DNA of 64,000 nucleotides from ZC4RG30 sp046347045 (GCA_046347045.1 JAXMGX010000002.1:310001-374000); one strand, 5' to 3'. Shown: positions 15,470 through 24,699, counted from the first letter of the stretch. The notes: a model not told the origin generated them from the sequence alone. Program-made: numbers and translations.

Positions 15470-16291
15470 ATGTCCCTGATGTCTGCCCGATCCGCAGGCC
15501 TTTCGCGCCTGCTGCTGCTGCCCCTGTGCGCCCTGCTCCTCGTGGCGGGCTGCCAGAGCGACCGTCACCAACAGCGCCTGGCGAAGCTCACGCCCGATGC
15601 GCTGTTCGAGCGCGGCCAGAAGTCGCTGCGCGCGCATGACTACGCCGAGGCGGTGCGCATCTACGAGGCGCTGACCGCGCGCTACCCCTTCACGCCGCAG
15701 TCGCGACAGGCGCGGCTCAACATCATCTACGCCTATTACGAGCTGGGCGAGAAGGAATCGGCCAAGGATGCCGCCGAGACCTTCATCCGCGAGAATCCCA
15801 CCCATCCGCGCATCGATTACGCCTGGTACCTGAAGGGGCTGAACGATTTCGAGCGCGTGCCGAATTCACTCGAGCGCTGGATGGGCGTGGACATGACGCA
15901 GCGCCCACCCAGCGGCGCGCGCGATGCCTTCACTGCGCTGCGCACCGTGGTGCAGCGCTATCCCACCAGCATCTACGCGCACGACGCGCGCCGGCGCATG
16001 ATCTACCTGCGCAACCGGCTGGCGGATTTCGAAGTGAACGTGGCGCATTACTACGAGGAACGCGGCGCCTGGGTGGCGGCCGCGCAGCGCGCGCGCCAGA
16101 CCATCGAGCAGTACGACGGCGCGCCGGCGGTGAAGGAAGCACTGCGCGTGCTGGTGCGCAGCTACCGGAAGCTCGACTACAAGGAACTCGAGGAGAACAC
16201 GGCGAAGGTGTTCCACGAGAATTTCCCCGAGGATTCGCTGGAAACCTCGCGCGTCGCCGGCAAGCCCTGGTGGAAGTTCTGGGGCGGCTGA
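15470..16291 (+). CDS. bamD: Outer membrane protein assembly lipoprotein BamD
   Basis: A 273-residue lipoprotein of the BAM complex, which inserts beta-barrel proteins into the outer membrane. The signal peptide ends in the lipobox LLVAGC (Cys28). The mature part is a TPR protein: FERGQKSLRAHDYAEAVRIYEAL and later repeats, with the BamD hallmarks TARYPFTPQSRQARL and LGEKESAKDAAETFIRENPTHP. It ends in the Trp-rich GKPWWKFWGG. The gene is divergent from rluD, as in E. coli. ATG 15470 was chosen; ATG 15479 would also preserve the signal peptide. Confidence 0.95.
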   Translation: MSLMSARSAGLSRLLLLPLCALLLVAGCQSDRHQQRLAKLTPDALFERGQKSLRAHDYAEAVRIYEALTARYPFTPQSRQARLNIIYAYYELGEKESAKDAAETFIRENPTHPRIDYAWYLKGLNDFERVPNSLERWMGVDMTQRPPSGARDAFTALRTVVQRYPTSIYAHDARRRMIYLRNRLADFEVNVAHYYEERGAWVAAAQRARQTIEQYDGAPAVKEALRVLVRSYRKLDYKELEENTAKVFHENFPEDSLETSRVAGKPWWKFWGG

Positions 16292-16296
16292 ACCGC

Positions 16297-17982
16297 CTAC
16301 CGCTGGTACCCGTTGGTGATCGGATAACGCCAGTCGCGGCCGAAGGCGCGGCGGCTGACGCGGATGCCGGGCGGCGACTGCCGCCGCTTGTATTCATTGC
16401 GCTTGACCATGTCGAGCACCCGCCCCACCACGGCGCGGTCGAAGCCCCGCGACACGATCTCGTCCACCGACAGGTCTTCCTCGATGAAGGCCTCGAGAAT
16501 GGCGTCGAGGGTTTCGTAGGGCGGCAGTGAATCGGTGTCCTTCTGATCGGGCCGCAGTTCGGCGCTGGGTTCGCGCTCGATGACGGCGCGCGGAATGACA
16601 TCGGCGCCGCCGTATTCGCCGCGGCGCCGGCCCAGTTCGTTGCGGTAGCGCGCCAGGCGATACACCAGCATCTTGCTGCAGTCCTTGATCGGTGCGAAGC
16701 CGCCGTTCATGTCGCCGTACAGCGTGGCGTAGCCCACGGCCATCTCGCTCTTGTTGCCGGTGGTCAGGAGCATGCGGCCGGTCTTGTTGGAGATGGCCAT
16801 CAGCAGCACGCCGCGGCAGCGGGCCTGGATGTTCTCTTCGGTGGCATCGGGCTTGAGACCCGCGAACTGTTCCTTGAGCGCATCGAGCGTGGCATCGAAC
16901 ATGCCTTCGATGGAGATGACGCTGTAGGCCACGCCCTGGGTGCGCGCCTGCGCGGCGGCCTCGTCGCGCGAGAGCTGCGAGGTGTAGCGCGAGGGCATCA
17001 TCACCACCTGCACGCGCTCGGGGCCGAGTGCATCCACGGCAATGGCCATGGTCAGCGCGGAATCCACGCCGCCCGACAGGCCCATCACCACGCCGGGGAA
17101 GCGGTGCTTGTTCACGTAGTCGCGGACGCCGAGCACCAGCGCCTTGTACACGCTTTCTTCCGGCTCGAGCTCGGCGGCCACCGCGTCGGGTGCGATGGCG
17201 CGGGGCACGATGGTGCCCGCGCCATCGCGCGCGAGGTCGACGGCCACCAGCGCCTCTTCGAAAGCCGGCGCACGCAGCACGGCATTGCCGGCCGCATCGA
17301 TGACACAGGAGCGGCCGTCGAACACCAGTTCATCCTGGCCGCCGACCAGGTTCACGTAGACCACGGGCAGCGCGGTGTCGGCGATACGCTCGCGGATCAC
17401 CTTCTCGCGTTCGCGCTGCTTGCGCTGCTCGTAGGGCGACGCGTTGATCACCAGCAGCACTTCGGCGCCGGCGGCGCGCGCGGCCTTCGCCGGCTCCGCG
17501 TCCCAGATGTCCTCGCAGATGGCAAGGCCCAGGCGGATGCCGCCCAGGGTGACCACTGCGGGGTCGTCGCCGGGTTCGAAGTAGCGCTTCTCGTCGAAGA
17601 CGCGATAGTTCGGCAGGCGACTCTTGCGATAGTTGTGGCGCACCGTGCCCGCGGCGAGCAGGCAGGCGGAGTTGTAGATCAGCGTTCCGGTGGAACCCGC
17701 GTATTCCGGATAACCCACGAGGATGGCGGGCAATCCGCAGGCCGGATCATTGACGTCGCGCTCGAGTTCGGCCAGCGCCTGCTCGACCTGGATGCGCAGG
17801 CCGCGGTGGAAGAGCAGGTCCTCCGGCGGATAGCCGCACAGCGTCAGCTCGGGAAAGATGACCAGGTCAGCGCCCTGTGCGCGCGCCTTGCGCGCGGCGT
17901 CACGCACCCGCGCACAGTTGCCCCGCACGTCGCCGACGAGCAGATCGAGCTGGGCGAGCGCGACGCGTAGGCCGGCGCTCAA
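16297..17982 (-). CDS. nadE: Glutamine-dependent NAD+ synthase
   Basis: A 561-residue two-domain enzyme making NAD+ from deamido-NAD+, ATP and glutamine. The N-terminal nitrilase-type amidase has the triad Glu45 (VIFPELTL), Lys120 (YRKSRLPNY) and Cys156 (LAICEDIW). The C-terminal synthetase has the PP-loop SGGVDS at 303-308. The start is a TTG at 17982, 4 bp after the sucD stop. It is the only start that places LRVALAQLDLLVGD at the N-terminus, and a longer open frame upstream reads through sucD in another frame. It is the last gene of the CoA-transferase-sucC-sucD-nadE run. Confidence 0.93.
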   Translation of the reverse strand: MSAGLRVALAQLDLLVGDVRGNCARVRDAARKARAQGADLVIFPELTLCGYPPEDLLFHRGLRIQVEQALAELERDVNDPACGLPAILVGYPEYAGSTGTLIYNSACLLAAGTVRHNYRKSRLPNYRVFDEKRYFEPGDDPAVVTLGGIRLGLAICEDIWDAEPAKAARAAGAEVLLVINASPYEQRKQREREKVIRERIADTALPVVYVNLVGGQDELVFDGRSCVIDAAGNAVLRAPAFEEALVAVDLARDGAGTIVPRAIAPDAVAAELEPEESVYKALVLGVRDYVNKHRFPGVVMGLSGGVDSALTMAIAVDALGPERVQVVMMPSRYTSQLSRDEAAAQARTQGVAYSVISIEGMFDATLDALKEQFAGLKPDATEENIQARCRGVLLMAISNKTGRMLLTTGNKSEMAVGYATLYGDMNGGFAPIKDCSKMLVYRLARYRNELGRRRGEYGGADVIPRAVIEREPSAELRPDQKDTDSLPPYETLDAILEAFIEEDLSVDEIVSRGFDRAVVGRVLDMVKRNEYKRRQSPPGIRVSRRAFGRDWRYPITNGYQR

Positions 17983-17986
17983 TGGT

Positions 17987-19111
17987 CTACTTCTTGCGCG
18001 CGGGGCGCCGGGCGGCGCGCCTGGCCACCGGGCGCTTTGACGCGACGGACCTTGAGCTCGACCTGGACTTCGCCCTGGTGTTGCTCCTGGCCTTGCCTTT
18101 GCCTTTGGTGCTGACCTTGGCCGCCTTTGCCTTCGCCTTGACCTTCGACTTCTTCGCCGGTCTTGCAGCCTTCGCCGGCTTCGCGCGCATCGAGGCCGGA
18201 CGTTCGCCCACCTGGCGGGCCGCCACGTGCGCCTGCTTGCGCACATTCAGCAGTTCGGCCATGGCCGCGCCCAGCTCGGCCGGGCTCTTCACCGTGCGCA
18301 CGCCGGCATCTTCCAGCGCGCGGAACTTGTCGGCCGCGGTGCCCTTGCCGCCTGCAACCACGGCGCCGGCGTGACCCATGCGCTTGCCCGGCGGCGCGGT
18401 GACACCCGCGATGTACGCGACCACCGGCTTGGTGACGAAGCGCGCGATGTGCGCGGCGGCGGCCTCTTCGTCGCTGCCGCCGATCTCGCCCACCATCACG
18501 ATGCCTTCGGTCTGCGGATCGCGTTCGAACAGTTCGATGACGTCGATGAAATTCATGCCGCGCACCGGATCGCCGCCGATGCCCACACAGGTGCTCTGGC
18601 CGAGGCCGATGGCCGTGGTCTGGTGCACGGCTTCATAGGTGAGCGTGCCGGAGCGCGAGACGATGCCCACGCAGCCGCGCTGGTGGATGAAGCCCGGCAT
18701 GATGCCGATCTTGCATTCATCCGGCGTGATGATGCCGGGACAGTTCGGACCGATGAGCCGCGCGGAGGAACCGGTCAGCGCCGTCTTCACGCGGATCATG
18801 TCGTTGACCGGAATGCCCTCGGTGATGCAGACGACGAGCTCGATGCCCGCGTCCACGGCTTCGAGAATGGCATCGGCGGCGTAGGCCGCCGGCACGTAGA
18901 TCATGCTGACGGTGGCGCCGGTGTCGCGCACGGCACGATGCACGGTGTCGAACACGGGAAGGTCGAGGTGCTGCGTGCCACCGCGACCGGGGGTGACGCC
19001 GCCGACGATGCGGGTGCCGTAGGCCAGGCACTGCTGGGCATGGAAGGTGCCCTGCTTGCCGGTGAAGCCCTGGACGATGACCCTGCTGCGTTTGTTGACG
19101 AGAATGCTCAT
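17987..19111 (-). CDS. sucD: Succinate--CoA ligase alpha subunit with long basic C-terminal extension
   Basis: A 374-residue protein. Residues 1 to about 300 are a normal SucD: a CoA-binding Rossmann domain (VIVQGFTGKQGTFH) and a ligase domain with the phosphohistidine His247 (KRMGHAGAVV). With SucC it converts succinyl-CoA plus NDP and phosphate to succinate plus NTP in the TCA cycle. The family usually ends near 290 residues. Here a tail follows: residues 309-374 hold 28 Lys/Arg and no Asp/Glu, mixed with Ala, Ser, Pro and Val, like histone H1 or AlgP repeats. The frame is continuous, with no sign of a frameshift. It lies 15 bp after sucC. Confidence 0.95.
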   Translation of the reverse strand: MSILVNKRSRVIVQGFTGKQGTFHAQQCLAYGTRIVGGVTPGRGGTQHLDLPVFDTVHRAVRDTGATVSMIYVPAAYAADAILEAVDAGIELVVCITEGIPVNDMIRVKTALTGSSARLIGPNCPGIITPDECKIGIMPGFIHQRGCVGIVSRSGTLTYEAVHQTTAIGLGQSTCVGIGGDPVRGMNFIDVIELFERDPQTEGIVMVGEIGGSDEEAAAAHIARFVTKPVVAYIAGVTAPPGKRMGHAGAVVAGGKGTAADKFRALEDAGVRTVKSPAELGAAMAELLNVRKQAHVAARQVGERPASMRAKPAKAARPAKKSKVKAKAKAAKVSTKGKGKARSNTRAKSRSSSRSVASKRPVARRAARRPARKK

Positions 19112-19126
19112 GGAATCCTTGCGCCC

Positions 19127-20293
19127 TTAGCGAGACTTGGCGGCGGCGACGACTTTCTTCGCCGCATCGGTGAGGCTTTCGGCCGGGGTGACGGCAAGGC
19201 CACTCTTGGCGAGCATCTCGCGCGCCTGTTTTGCGTTGGTGCCTTCGAGGCGCACCACCACGGGCACCTTCACGCCCACCTTCTGCACCGCGGCCATGAT
19301 GCCCTCGGCGATCACGTCGCAGCGCACGATGCCGCCGAAGATGTTGACCAGGATGGCCTGCACGTTCGGGTTCGACAGGATGAGTTCGAAGGCCGCGGTG
19401 ACGCGTTCCACGGTGGCGCCGCCGCCCACGTCGAGGAAGTTGGCCGGCTTGCCGCCGTGCAGCTTGATGATGTCCATGGTGGCCATGGCCAGGCCCGCGC
19501 CATTCACCATGCAGGCGATGTTGCCGTCGAGCGAAACATAGTTCAGATCGTGCTCGGCGGCGCGCGCCTCGATGGGATCTTCCTGCGTGCGGTCGCGCAG
19601 CGCGACGAGATCCGGATGACGGAACAGCGCATTGGGGTCGATGCCGATCTTGGCGTCGAGCGCCACCAGCTTGCCCTCGGCGGTGACGATGAGCGGGTTG
19701 ACTTCGACCAGGCTCGCGTCGTTGTCGATGTAGAGCTTGTACAGCGCCTTCAGGATGTTGCCGAACTCGCCGATCTGCGCGCCGGTGAAGCCGAGGCCGA
19801 AGGCCAGTTCGCGCGCCTGGTAGGCTTCGAGGCCCACGGCGGGATGTATGGTGGTGGTGAGTATCTTCTCCGGCTCGTGCGCGGCCACTTCCTCGATGTC
19901 CATGCCGCCGGCAGCCGAGGCCACCACGGCAATGCGGCTCTTCTCGCGGTTGAGCGTGAGGCTGAGGTAGATCTCGCGCGCGATGGCCGAGCCCTCTTCC
20001 ACATACACCTGACCGATGGGCAGACCGTCGGCACCGGTCTGCTTGGTGACCAGCCGCGTGCCGAGCATGGCGGCGGCGGCCTGACGAACGCCGTCCAGCT
20101 CCTTGGTGACTTTCACGCCACCGGCCTTGCCGCGGCCGCCCGCGTGCACCTGGGCCTTGACCACCCACACCGGCCCGCCCAGCCCCCTGGCTGCGGCAAC
20201 GGCTTCATCGGGAGTGGAGGCGACCGTGCCGCGCGGCACCGGGATGCCGTAGTCGGCGAAGATCTTCTTGGACTGGTACTCGTGCAGGTTCAT
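19127..20293 (-). CDS. sucC: Succinate--CoA ligase (ADP-forming) beta subunit
   Basis: A 388-residue protein, the same length as E. coli SucC. The start at ATG 20293 (MNLHEYQSKKIFADYGIPVPRG) is fixed by family alignment and by AAAGGG upstream. The ATP-grasp domain is at about 1-240, and the CoA-ligase domain contains NIFGGIVRCDVIAEGI. It forms the SucCD complex with the next gene. An 8-bp hairpin (20324-20346) lies in its leader. The gene is adjacent to the pilS-pilR block, as I recall from Xanthomonas genomes. Confidence 0.97.
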   Translation of the reverse strand: MNLHEYQSKKIFADYGIPVPRGTVASTPDEAVAAARGLGGPVWVVKAQVHAGGRGKAGGVKVTKELDGVRQAAAAMLGTRLVTKQTGADGLPIGQVYVEEGSAIAREIYLSLTLNREKSRIAVVASAAGGMDIEEVAAHEPEKILTTTIHPAVGLEAYQARELAFGLGFTGAQIGEFGNILKALYKLYIDNDASLVEVNPLIVTAEGKLVALDAKIGIDPNALFRHPDLVALRDRTQEDPIEARAAEHDLNYVSLDGNIACMVNGAGLAMATMDIIKLHGGKPANFLDVGGGATVERVTAAFELILSNPNVQAILVNIFGGIVRCDVIAEGIMAAVQKVGVKVPVVVRLEGTNAKQAREMLAKSGLAVTPAESLTDAAKKVVAAAKSR

Positions 20294-20323
20294 TGCGGAC
20301 CCTTTGGATCGAAGCTCATCATT

Positions 20324-20346
20324 CTCGCGCAAACGACCTGCGCGAG
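20324..20346 (-). promoter_or_regulatory. Hairpin in the CoA-transferase/sucC intergenic region
   Basis: A perfect 8-bp stem (CTCGCGCA/TGCGCGAG on the minus strand, 7-nt loop) starts 31 bp upstream of the sucC ATG. No U-tract follows, so it is not a standard terminator. It could be an RNA processing or stability element within the operon, or chance in GC-rich DNA. Confidence 0.35.
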
Positions 20347-20364
20347 GCCAGCGCGGAGGCCATT

Positions 20365-21522
20365 TCAGGCATCGTTCTGTGACCAGGATTCATGCTGGTG
20401 CTCGCCCAGTCTGGGCGCGGCGCGCGTGGAGGGCTCGGGAAGACCGGTCATCGTCAACGGCGCACGCACCGCCGGCAGCGCCTCGCCGTCGCGGGAATGG
20501 ACGCGATACACCATCCGCCGCGCGGCAACCTGCGCATCGGCGAATACCTCTGCCACGGAGTTGATGGGGCCGGCGGGCACACCCACTGCCAGCAGCGCAT
20601 CGAGCAGCGCATCGCGACGCCATGCGGCCAGCGGCGCCTGCAGCCGCGACACCAGGGCGCTGCGATGTTCCACGCGGACGGCGTTGGTGGCCGCCTCCGG
20701 AGCGACGGCCAGGTCGTGCAGGCCCAACACTACGCACAGCGAACGAAACTGCGCATCGCTGCCCACCGCGATCACCACTTCGCCGTCGGCGACCCGGAAG
20801 GTCTGGTAGGGCACGAGATTCGGATGGGCGTTGCCCATGCGGGTGGGCGCGCGGCCCGATGCCAGGAAGTTCATCGACTGGTTGGCGAGCACGGCCACCT
20901 GCGTATCGAACAGCGACATGTCGATGAAGGCGCCTTCGCCGCTGCGCGCGCGCGCCGCCAGCGCGGACTGGATGGCGATCACCGCATACAGGCCGGTGAA
21001 CAGGTCGGCGTAGGCCACGCCGGGCTTCTGCGGCGGGCCATCGGGTTCGCCGGTGAGATCCATGATGCCGCCCATGCCCTGCACGATGAAGTCGTAGCCG
21101 GGCCGGTCGGCATAGGGGCCGGTCTGGCCGAAACCGGTGATGGAACACCACACCAGCCGCGGGTGCGAAGCGCGCAGCGTGGCGCCATCCAGGCCATGGC
21201 GCGCCAGGTCGCCGCGCTTGAAATTCTCGATCACCACATCTGCGCCGGCACACAGGTCGAGCACGCGCTTGCGTCCCTCCGGTGTGCGGAAATCCGCCAC
21301 CACCGAACGCTTGCCGCGATTGCAGGAATGAAAATACGCCGCGTCCTGGCCACCGTCGGCGTAACGCACGAAGGGCGGCCCCCAGCGTCGGGTCTCATCG
21401 CCCTCGGGGCTTTCGACCTTGATGACATCGGCGCCGAGGTCGGCCAGCACCTGCCCCGCCCAGGGCCCGGCCAGAATGCGAGCCAGTTCCAGTACCCGGA
21501 TGCCGGTCAACGGTGCGCTCAT
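20365..21522 (-). CDS. CaiB/BaiF family (class III) CoA-transferase
   Basis: A 385-residue protein of the CoA-transferase family III. The N-terminal signature LTGIRVLELARILAGPWAGQVLADLGADVIKVE and the internal GYDFIVQGMGGIMDLTGEPDGPP are diagnostic. The Asp in VAYADLFTGLYA is the likely residue forming the acyl-enzyme anhydride. Such enzymes move CoA between carboxylic acids; substrates range from oxalate and formate to carnitine, bile acids and itaconate. It lies 71 bp upstream of sucC on the same strand, so succinyl-CoA is a plausible CoA donor. That is inference from context. Confidence 0.88.
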   Translation of the reverse strand: MSAPLTGIRVLELARILAGPWAGQVLADLGADVIKVESPEGDETRRWGPPFVRYADGGQDAAYFHSCNRGKRSVVADFRTPEGRKRVLDLCAGADVVIENFKRGDLARHGLDGATLRASHPRLVWCSITGFGQTGPYADRPGYDFIVQGMGGIMDLTGEPDGPPQKPGVAYADLFTGLYAVIAIQSALAARARSGEGAFIDMSLFDTQVAVLANQSMNFLASGRAPTRMGNAHPNLVPYQTFRVADGEVVIAVGSDAQFRSLCVVLGLHDLAVAPEAATNAVRVEHRSALVSRLQAPLAAWRRDALLDALLAVGVPAGPINSVAEVFADAQVAARRMVYRVHSRDGEALPAVRAPLTMTGLPEPSTRAAPRLGEHQHESWSQNDA

Positions 21523-21597
21523 CCTCGAAACCTGCGGTCTTTCACAGTTGCAAGCCTAGTCGAAAGGCCTTCCGGGGTGTTTTGCTACATTGGTCCG

Positions 21598-23241
21598 ATG
21601 CCCAAGACCGCAGCGGCAAGAACGGCGCCACTGGAAAGCGCCCCTTCGGATCTGGCCTGGCGTGTGCTCGGGCTGGTCAACCTGTATCGCCTGCTGGTGG
21701 CCGGTGGACTGTTCGCGGCCAGCCGGTTCATGGTGGGCCGCGAGCTGCTGTCCATCAATCATGCCGGCGAAATGGCGGTGATCAGCGCACTGTATTTCTT
21801 CGCGGGCATCGGGCTGATTGCGCTGCGCCGCCTGCCTTTTGCGGGCTTGCGGACGCTGACGCTGACGCATGCCCTGGTCGATTCGGTGGCGATGGGGTTC
21901 GTGCTGTGGGCGGCGGGCGGCGTGGCCAGCGGCCTGGGCATTCTGCTGCTGCTGCCGGTGGCGGCCATGGCGCTGCTGGCATACCACCGCGACGCCTTCT
22001 TCACCGCCGCCCTCGCCAGTACCTCGGTGCTGCTGCAGCAGGCGGTGGTGAACCTGCGCGCCGACAATGCCGACACGAGTTACATCGCCGCCGGCGTGCT
22101 GGGGGCCGTGATCTTCATCGCCGCGATGCTGGTGCGGCCGCTGGCCAACCGCCTGATCGTGAGCGAGGCGCTGGTGCGCCGGCAGGAAGTGGACCTGGCG
22201 AACCTGGCGCAGCTTTCGCAGTACATCGTGCAGCACCTGCGCGAGAGCATCATCGTGGTGGACGCGCAGGACCGCATCCGGCTCATCAACCAGTCGGCGG
22301 CCGAGATCCTGGGCAATGCCAATGCCTGGCCCGGTGCGTTGCTGGGTGAGTGTTCGCCGCGGCTGCTGTTCCTGCTGTCGGGCTGGCGACAGCATCGCAA
22401 CGAGCAGGAAGTGGGCACCTTTGCGGCGCTGGATGGATCGCGGCTGATCCAGCCGCATTTCGCGCAGCTCGGCAATGCGGAGCCGGCGCCGGTGCTGATC
22501 TTCCTCGAGGACACCAGCCTGATGGCCGAGAAGGTGCAGCAGTCGAAGCTGGCGGCACTGGGAAGACTGTCGGCGAGCATCGCGCACGAAATCCGCACGC
22601 CGGTGGGGGCCATGAGCCACGCGGGCCAGTTGCTGGGCGAATCCACCGGCATCGCGCCGGAGGACAAGCGGCTCACGCAAATCATCCGCGACAATGCCGA
22701 GCGCGTCAGCCGCATCATCGAGAACGTGCTGCAGTTTTCGCGCCGCGGCGCGCGCCGGCCCGAGCGGCTGGAGCTGGGCGGATGGATCTACGATTTCTGG
22801 GTGGAGTTCTGCGCCACGCACCAGGTGGGCGCGGCGCAGATGCGCATCGCCGTGTCGCCTGAAGAAGGCGAGCCGCTCGAAGTGCGTGTGGATCCCACGC
22901 AGCTTCATCAGGTGCTGTCTAACCTGTGCGAGAACGCGCTCACCCACGGTCGCCGGCCCGAGGGCCCGACCGAGCCGGTGGAAATCCGCTATGGGCGGCT
23001 GGCCAGCAATGGCCGGCCCTTCGTCGAAGTGATCGACCAGGGCCCGGGCATTGCCCGCGACGATCTGGAGCGCGTGTTCGAACCTTTCTTCACGCGCGCG
23101 CCGCGCGGCACGGGGCTGGGGCTGTTCCTCGCGCGCGAGCTGGCCTCGTCCAATGGCGCCACGCTGCTGCATGAATCGCCGCCCGGCGGCGGCAGCCTGT
23201 TCCGGCTGGTGTTCTCGGATCCCGGTCGGTGGGAAGAGTGA
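21598..23241 (+). CDS. pilS: Sensor histidine kinase PilS
   Basis: A 547-residue membrane sensor kinase of the type IV pilus regulatory pair. About six transmembrane segments fill residues 23-180. A PAS-like domain follows (about 205-310, IIVVDAQDRIRLINQSAAEILGN). Next are the HisKA dimerisation domain with His330 (SIAHEIRTPVGAMSHAGQLL) and the ATPase domain with N, G1 and G2 boxes (NLCENALTHG, DQGPGIA, GTGLGLFLAR). In Pseudomonas PilS senses pilin in the membrane and controls phosphorylation of PilR. It is followed 17 bp later by pilR and divergent from the CoA-transferase gene. Confidence 0.93.
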   Translation: MPKTAAARTAPLESAPSDLAWRVLGLVNLYRLLVAGGLFAASRFMVGRELLSINHAGEMAVISALYFFAGIGLIALRRLPFAGLRTLTLTHALVDSVAMGFVLWAAGGVASGLGILLLLPVAAMALLAYHRDAFFTAALASTSVLLQQAVVNLRADNADTSYIAAGVLGAVIFIAAMLVRPLANRLIVSEALVRRQEVDLANLAQLSQYIVQHLRESIIVVDAQDRIRLINQSAAEILGNANAWPGALLGECSPRLLFLLSGWRQHRNEQEVGTFAALDGSRLIQPHFAQLGNAEPAPVLIFLEDTSLMAEKVQQSKLAALGRLSASIAHEIRTPVGAMSHAGQLLGESTGIAPEDKRLTQIIRDNAERVSRIIENVLQFSRRGARRPERLELGGWIYDFWVEFCATHQVGAAQMRIAVSPEEGEPLEVRVDPTQLHQVLSNLCENALTHGRRPEGPTEPVEIRYGRLASNGRPFVEVIDQGPGIARDDLERVFEPFFTRAPRGTGLGLFLARELASSNGATLLHESPPGGGSLFRLVFSDPGRWEE

Positions 23242-23258
23242 TCTATCATTAGGGCAGG

Positions 23259-24662
23259 ATGCCTGACGCCCGCGTACTGATCGTCGACGACGAGCCCGAT
23301 CTGGTGGAGCTCGTCGCCCTCACGCTGCAGCGCATGGGGCTGAAATCACAGTCCGCCGGCTCGCTGCGCGATGCGCAGCGTCTGGCGCTGGCTGAATCCT
23401 TCGATCTGGTGCTGTGCGACATGCGCCTGCCCGATGGCGACGGACTCGATTTCCTTGAATGGCTGCAGGGCAAGCGACCCGGACTGCCCTGCGCGGTGAT
23501 CACCGCCCATGGCAATGTGGAGACGGCGGTGCGCGCGCTGAAGCTGGGCGCCTTCGACTTCCTCAGCAAGCCGCTGGATCTTGCCGCGCTGCGCCGCCTG
23601 ATCAGCAGCGCGCTGAAGCTTTCCGAACGCGCCGATGGCGATGGCCTCACCTACCAGGGGCCGCGGCTGCTCGGGCATTCAGAGCCCATGCGGCAGCTTC
23701 GCGAAATGATCGCGCGCGTGGCGCGCAGCCAGGCGCCGGTGCACATCGCGGGCGAGAGCGGCACCGGCAAGGAACTGGCCGCGCGGCTCATCCACCTGAC
23801 GGGTCCCCGCAACGAAGGGCCGTTCATCGCGGTGAACTGCGGCGCGATTCCCGGCGAGCTGATGGAGAGCGAGTTCTTCGGCCACAAGCGCGGCAGCTTC
23901 ACCGGCGCGGTGGCCGACAAGAAGGGACTGGTGCAGAGCGCCGAGGGCGGCACTCTGTTCCTCGACGAAGTGGCCGACCTGCCGCTGCACATGCAGGTGA
24001 AGCTGCTGCGCGTGATCCAGGAGAAAACCGTGCGCCCGGTGGGCGAGACGGTGGAACTGTCGGTGGACATACGGCTGCTGTCGGCCACGCACAAGAACCT
24101 GGCGGAGCTGGTTGCGCTGGGCCGGTTCAGGGAAGACCTGTTCTATCGCATCAATGTGATTGAAATGCACGTGCCCGCGCTGCGCGAGCGGCCGGAGGAC
24201 ATTCCCGAGCTGGCTGCGCAGATCCTGCGCCGGCTGGCGCGGCGCACCGATGTGGAGGAGATTCACCTCGCACCGGAGGCACTGCAGCTGCTGAGCGAAT
24301 ATGCGTTTCCCGGCAATGTGCGCGAGCTGGAAAACATCCTGGAGCGCGCGCTGACACTGTCGACCACGGGCACCATCCGCGCCGAGGACATACGGCTGCG
24401 TACCATTGCACGGCCGGGGGTGGAGGCAACTCAGCCGCTGGCAGTGAGCGCTGCAGCCGCGGCGCCTGCTGAGCCTGGCGTCGCGCCCATCGCCACGCCC
24501 GCGGCGGGCGGAGGACTGGGCTCGCAACTGGAAGGCGTGGAGCGCGAAGCCATCGTGCGTGCACTGGAACAGCATCGCTACAACAAGACTGCCGCCGCGC
24601 GCGCGCTGGGCATGACCTTCCGCGCGCTGCGCTACCGGATCAAGAAGCTGGGCATCGAGTAA
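23259..24662 (+). CDS. pilR: Sigma-54-dependent response regulator PilR
   Basis: A 467-residue NtrC-family activator. The receiver domain has the phosphorylated Asp54 (LCDMRLPDGDG) and Lys104. The AAA+ domain has Walker A GESGTGKE at 165-172 and the sigma-54 contact loop GSFTGA at 212-217 (usual form GAFTGA). A Pro/Ala-rich linker leads to a Fis-type helix-turn-helix (ALEQHRYNKTAAARALGMTF). It should activate pilA, which lies immediately downstream behind a sigma-54 promoter. Confidence 0.95.
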   Translation: MPDARVLIVDDEPDLVELVALTLQRMGLKSQSAGSLRDAQRLALAESFDLVLCDMRLPDGDGLDFLEWLQGKRPGLPCAVITAHGNVETAVRALKLGAFDFLSKPLDLAALRRLISSALKLSERADGDGLTYQGPRLLGHSEPMRQLREMIARVARSQAPVHIAGESGTGKELAARLIHLTGPRNEGPFIAVNCGAIPGELMESEFFGHKRGSFTGAVADKKGLVQSAEGGTLFLDEVADLPLHMQVKLLRVIQEKTVRPVGETVELSVDIRLLSATHKNLAELVALGRFREDLFYRINVIEMHVPALRERPEDIPELAAQILRRLARRTDVEEIHLAPEALQLLSEYAFPGNVRELENILERALTLSTTGTIRAEDIRLRTIARPGVEATQPLAVSAAAAAPAEPGVAPIATPAAGGGLGSQLEGVEREAIVRALEQHRYNKTAAARALGMTFRALRYRIKKLGIE

Positions 24663-24699
24663 TCCGGCACCAGCAGACCACGTGCAGCGGCCCAGCCGT

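Noticed and set aside
17983..18246. N-terminal extension of nadE into the sucD region
   Set aside because: The extension is an out-of-frame reading of the basic sucD tail; the nitrilase domain begins right at TTG 17982.
23259..24662. PilR loop GSFTGA as a defect in sigma-54 contact
   Set aside because: A Ser at this place is a tolerated variant in NtrC-type activators, and the downstream promoter is intact.
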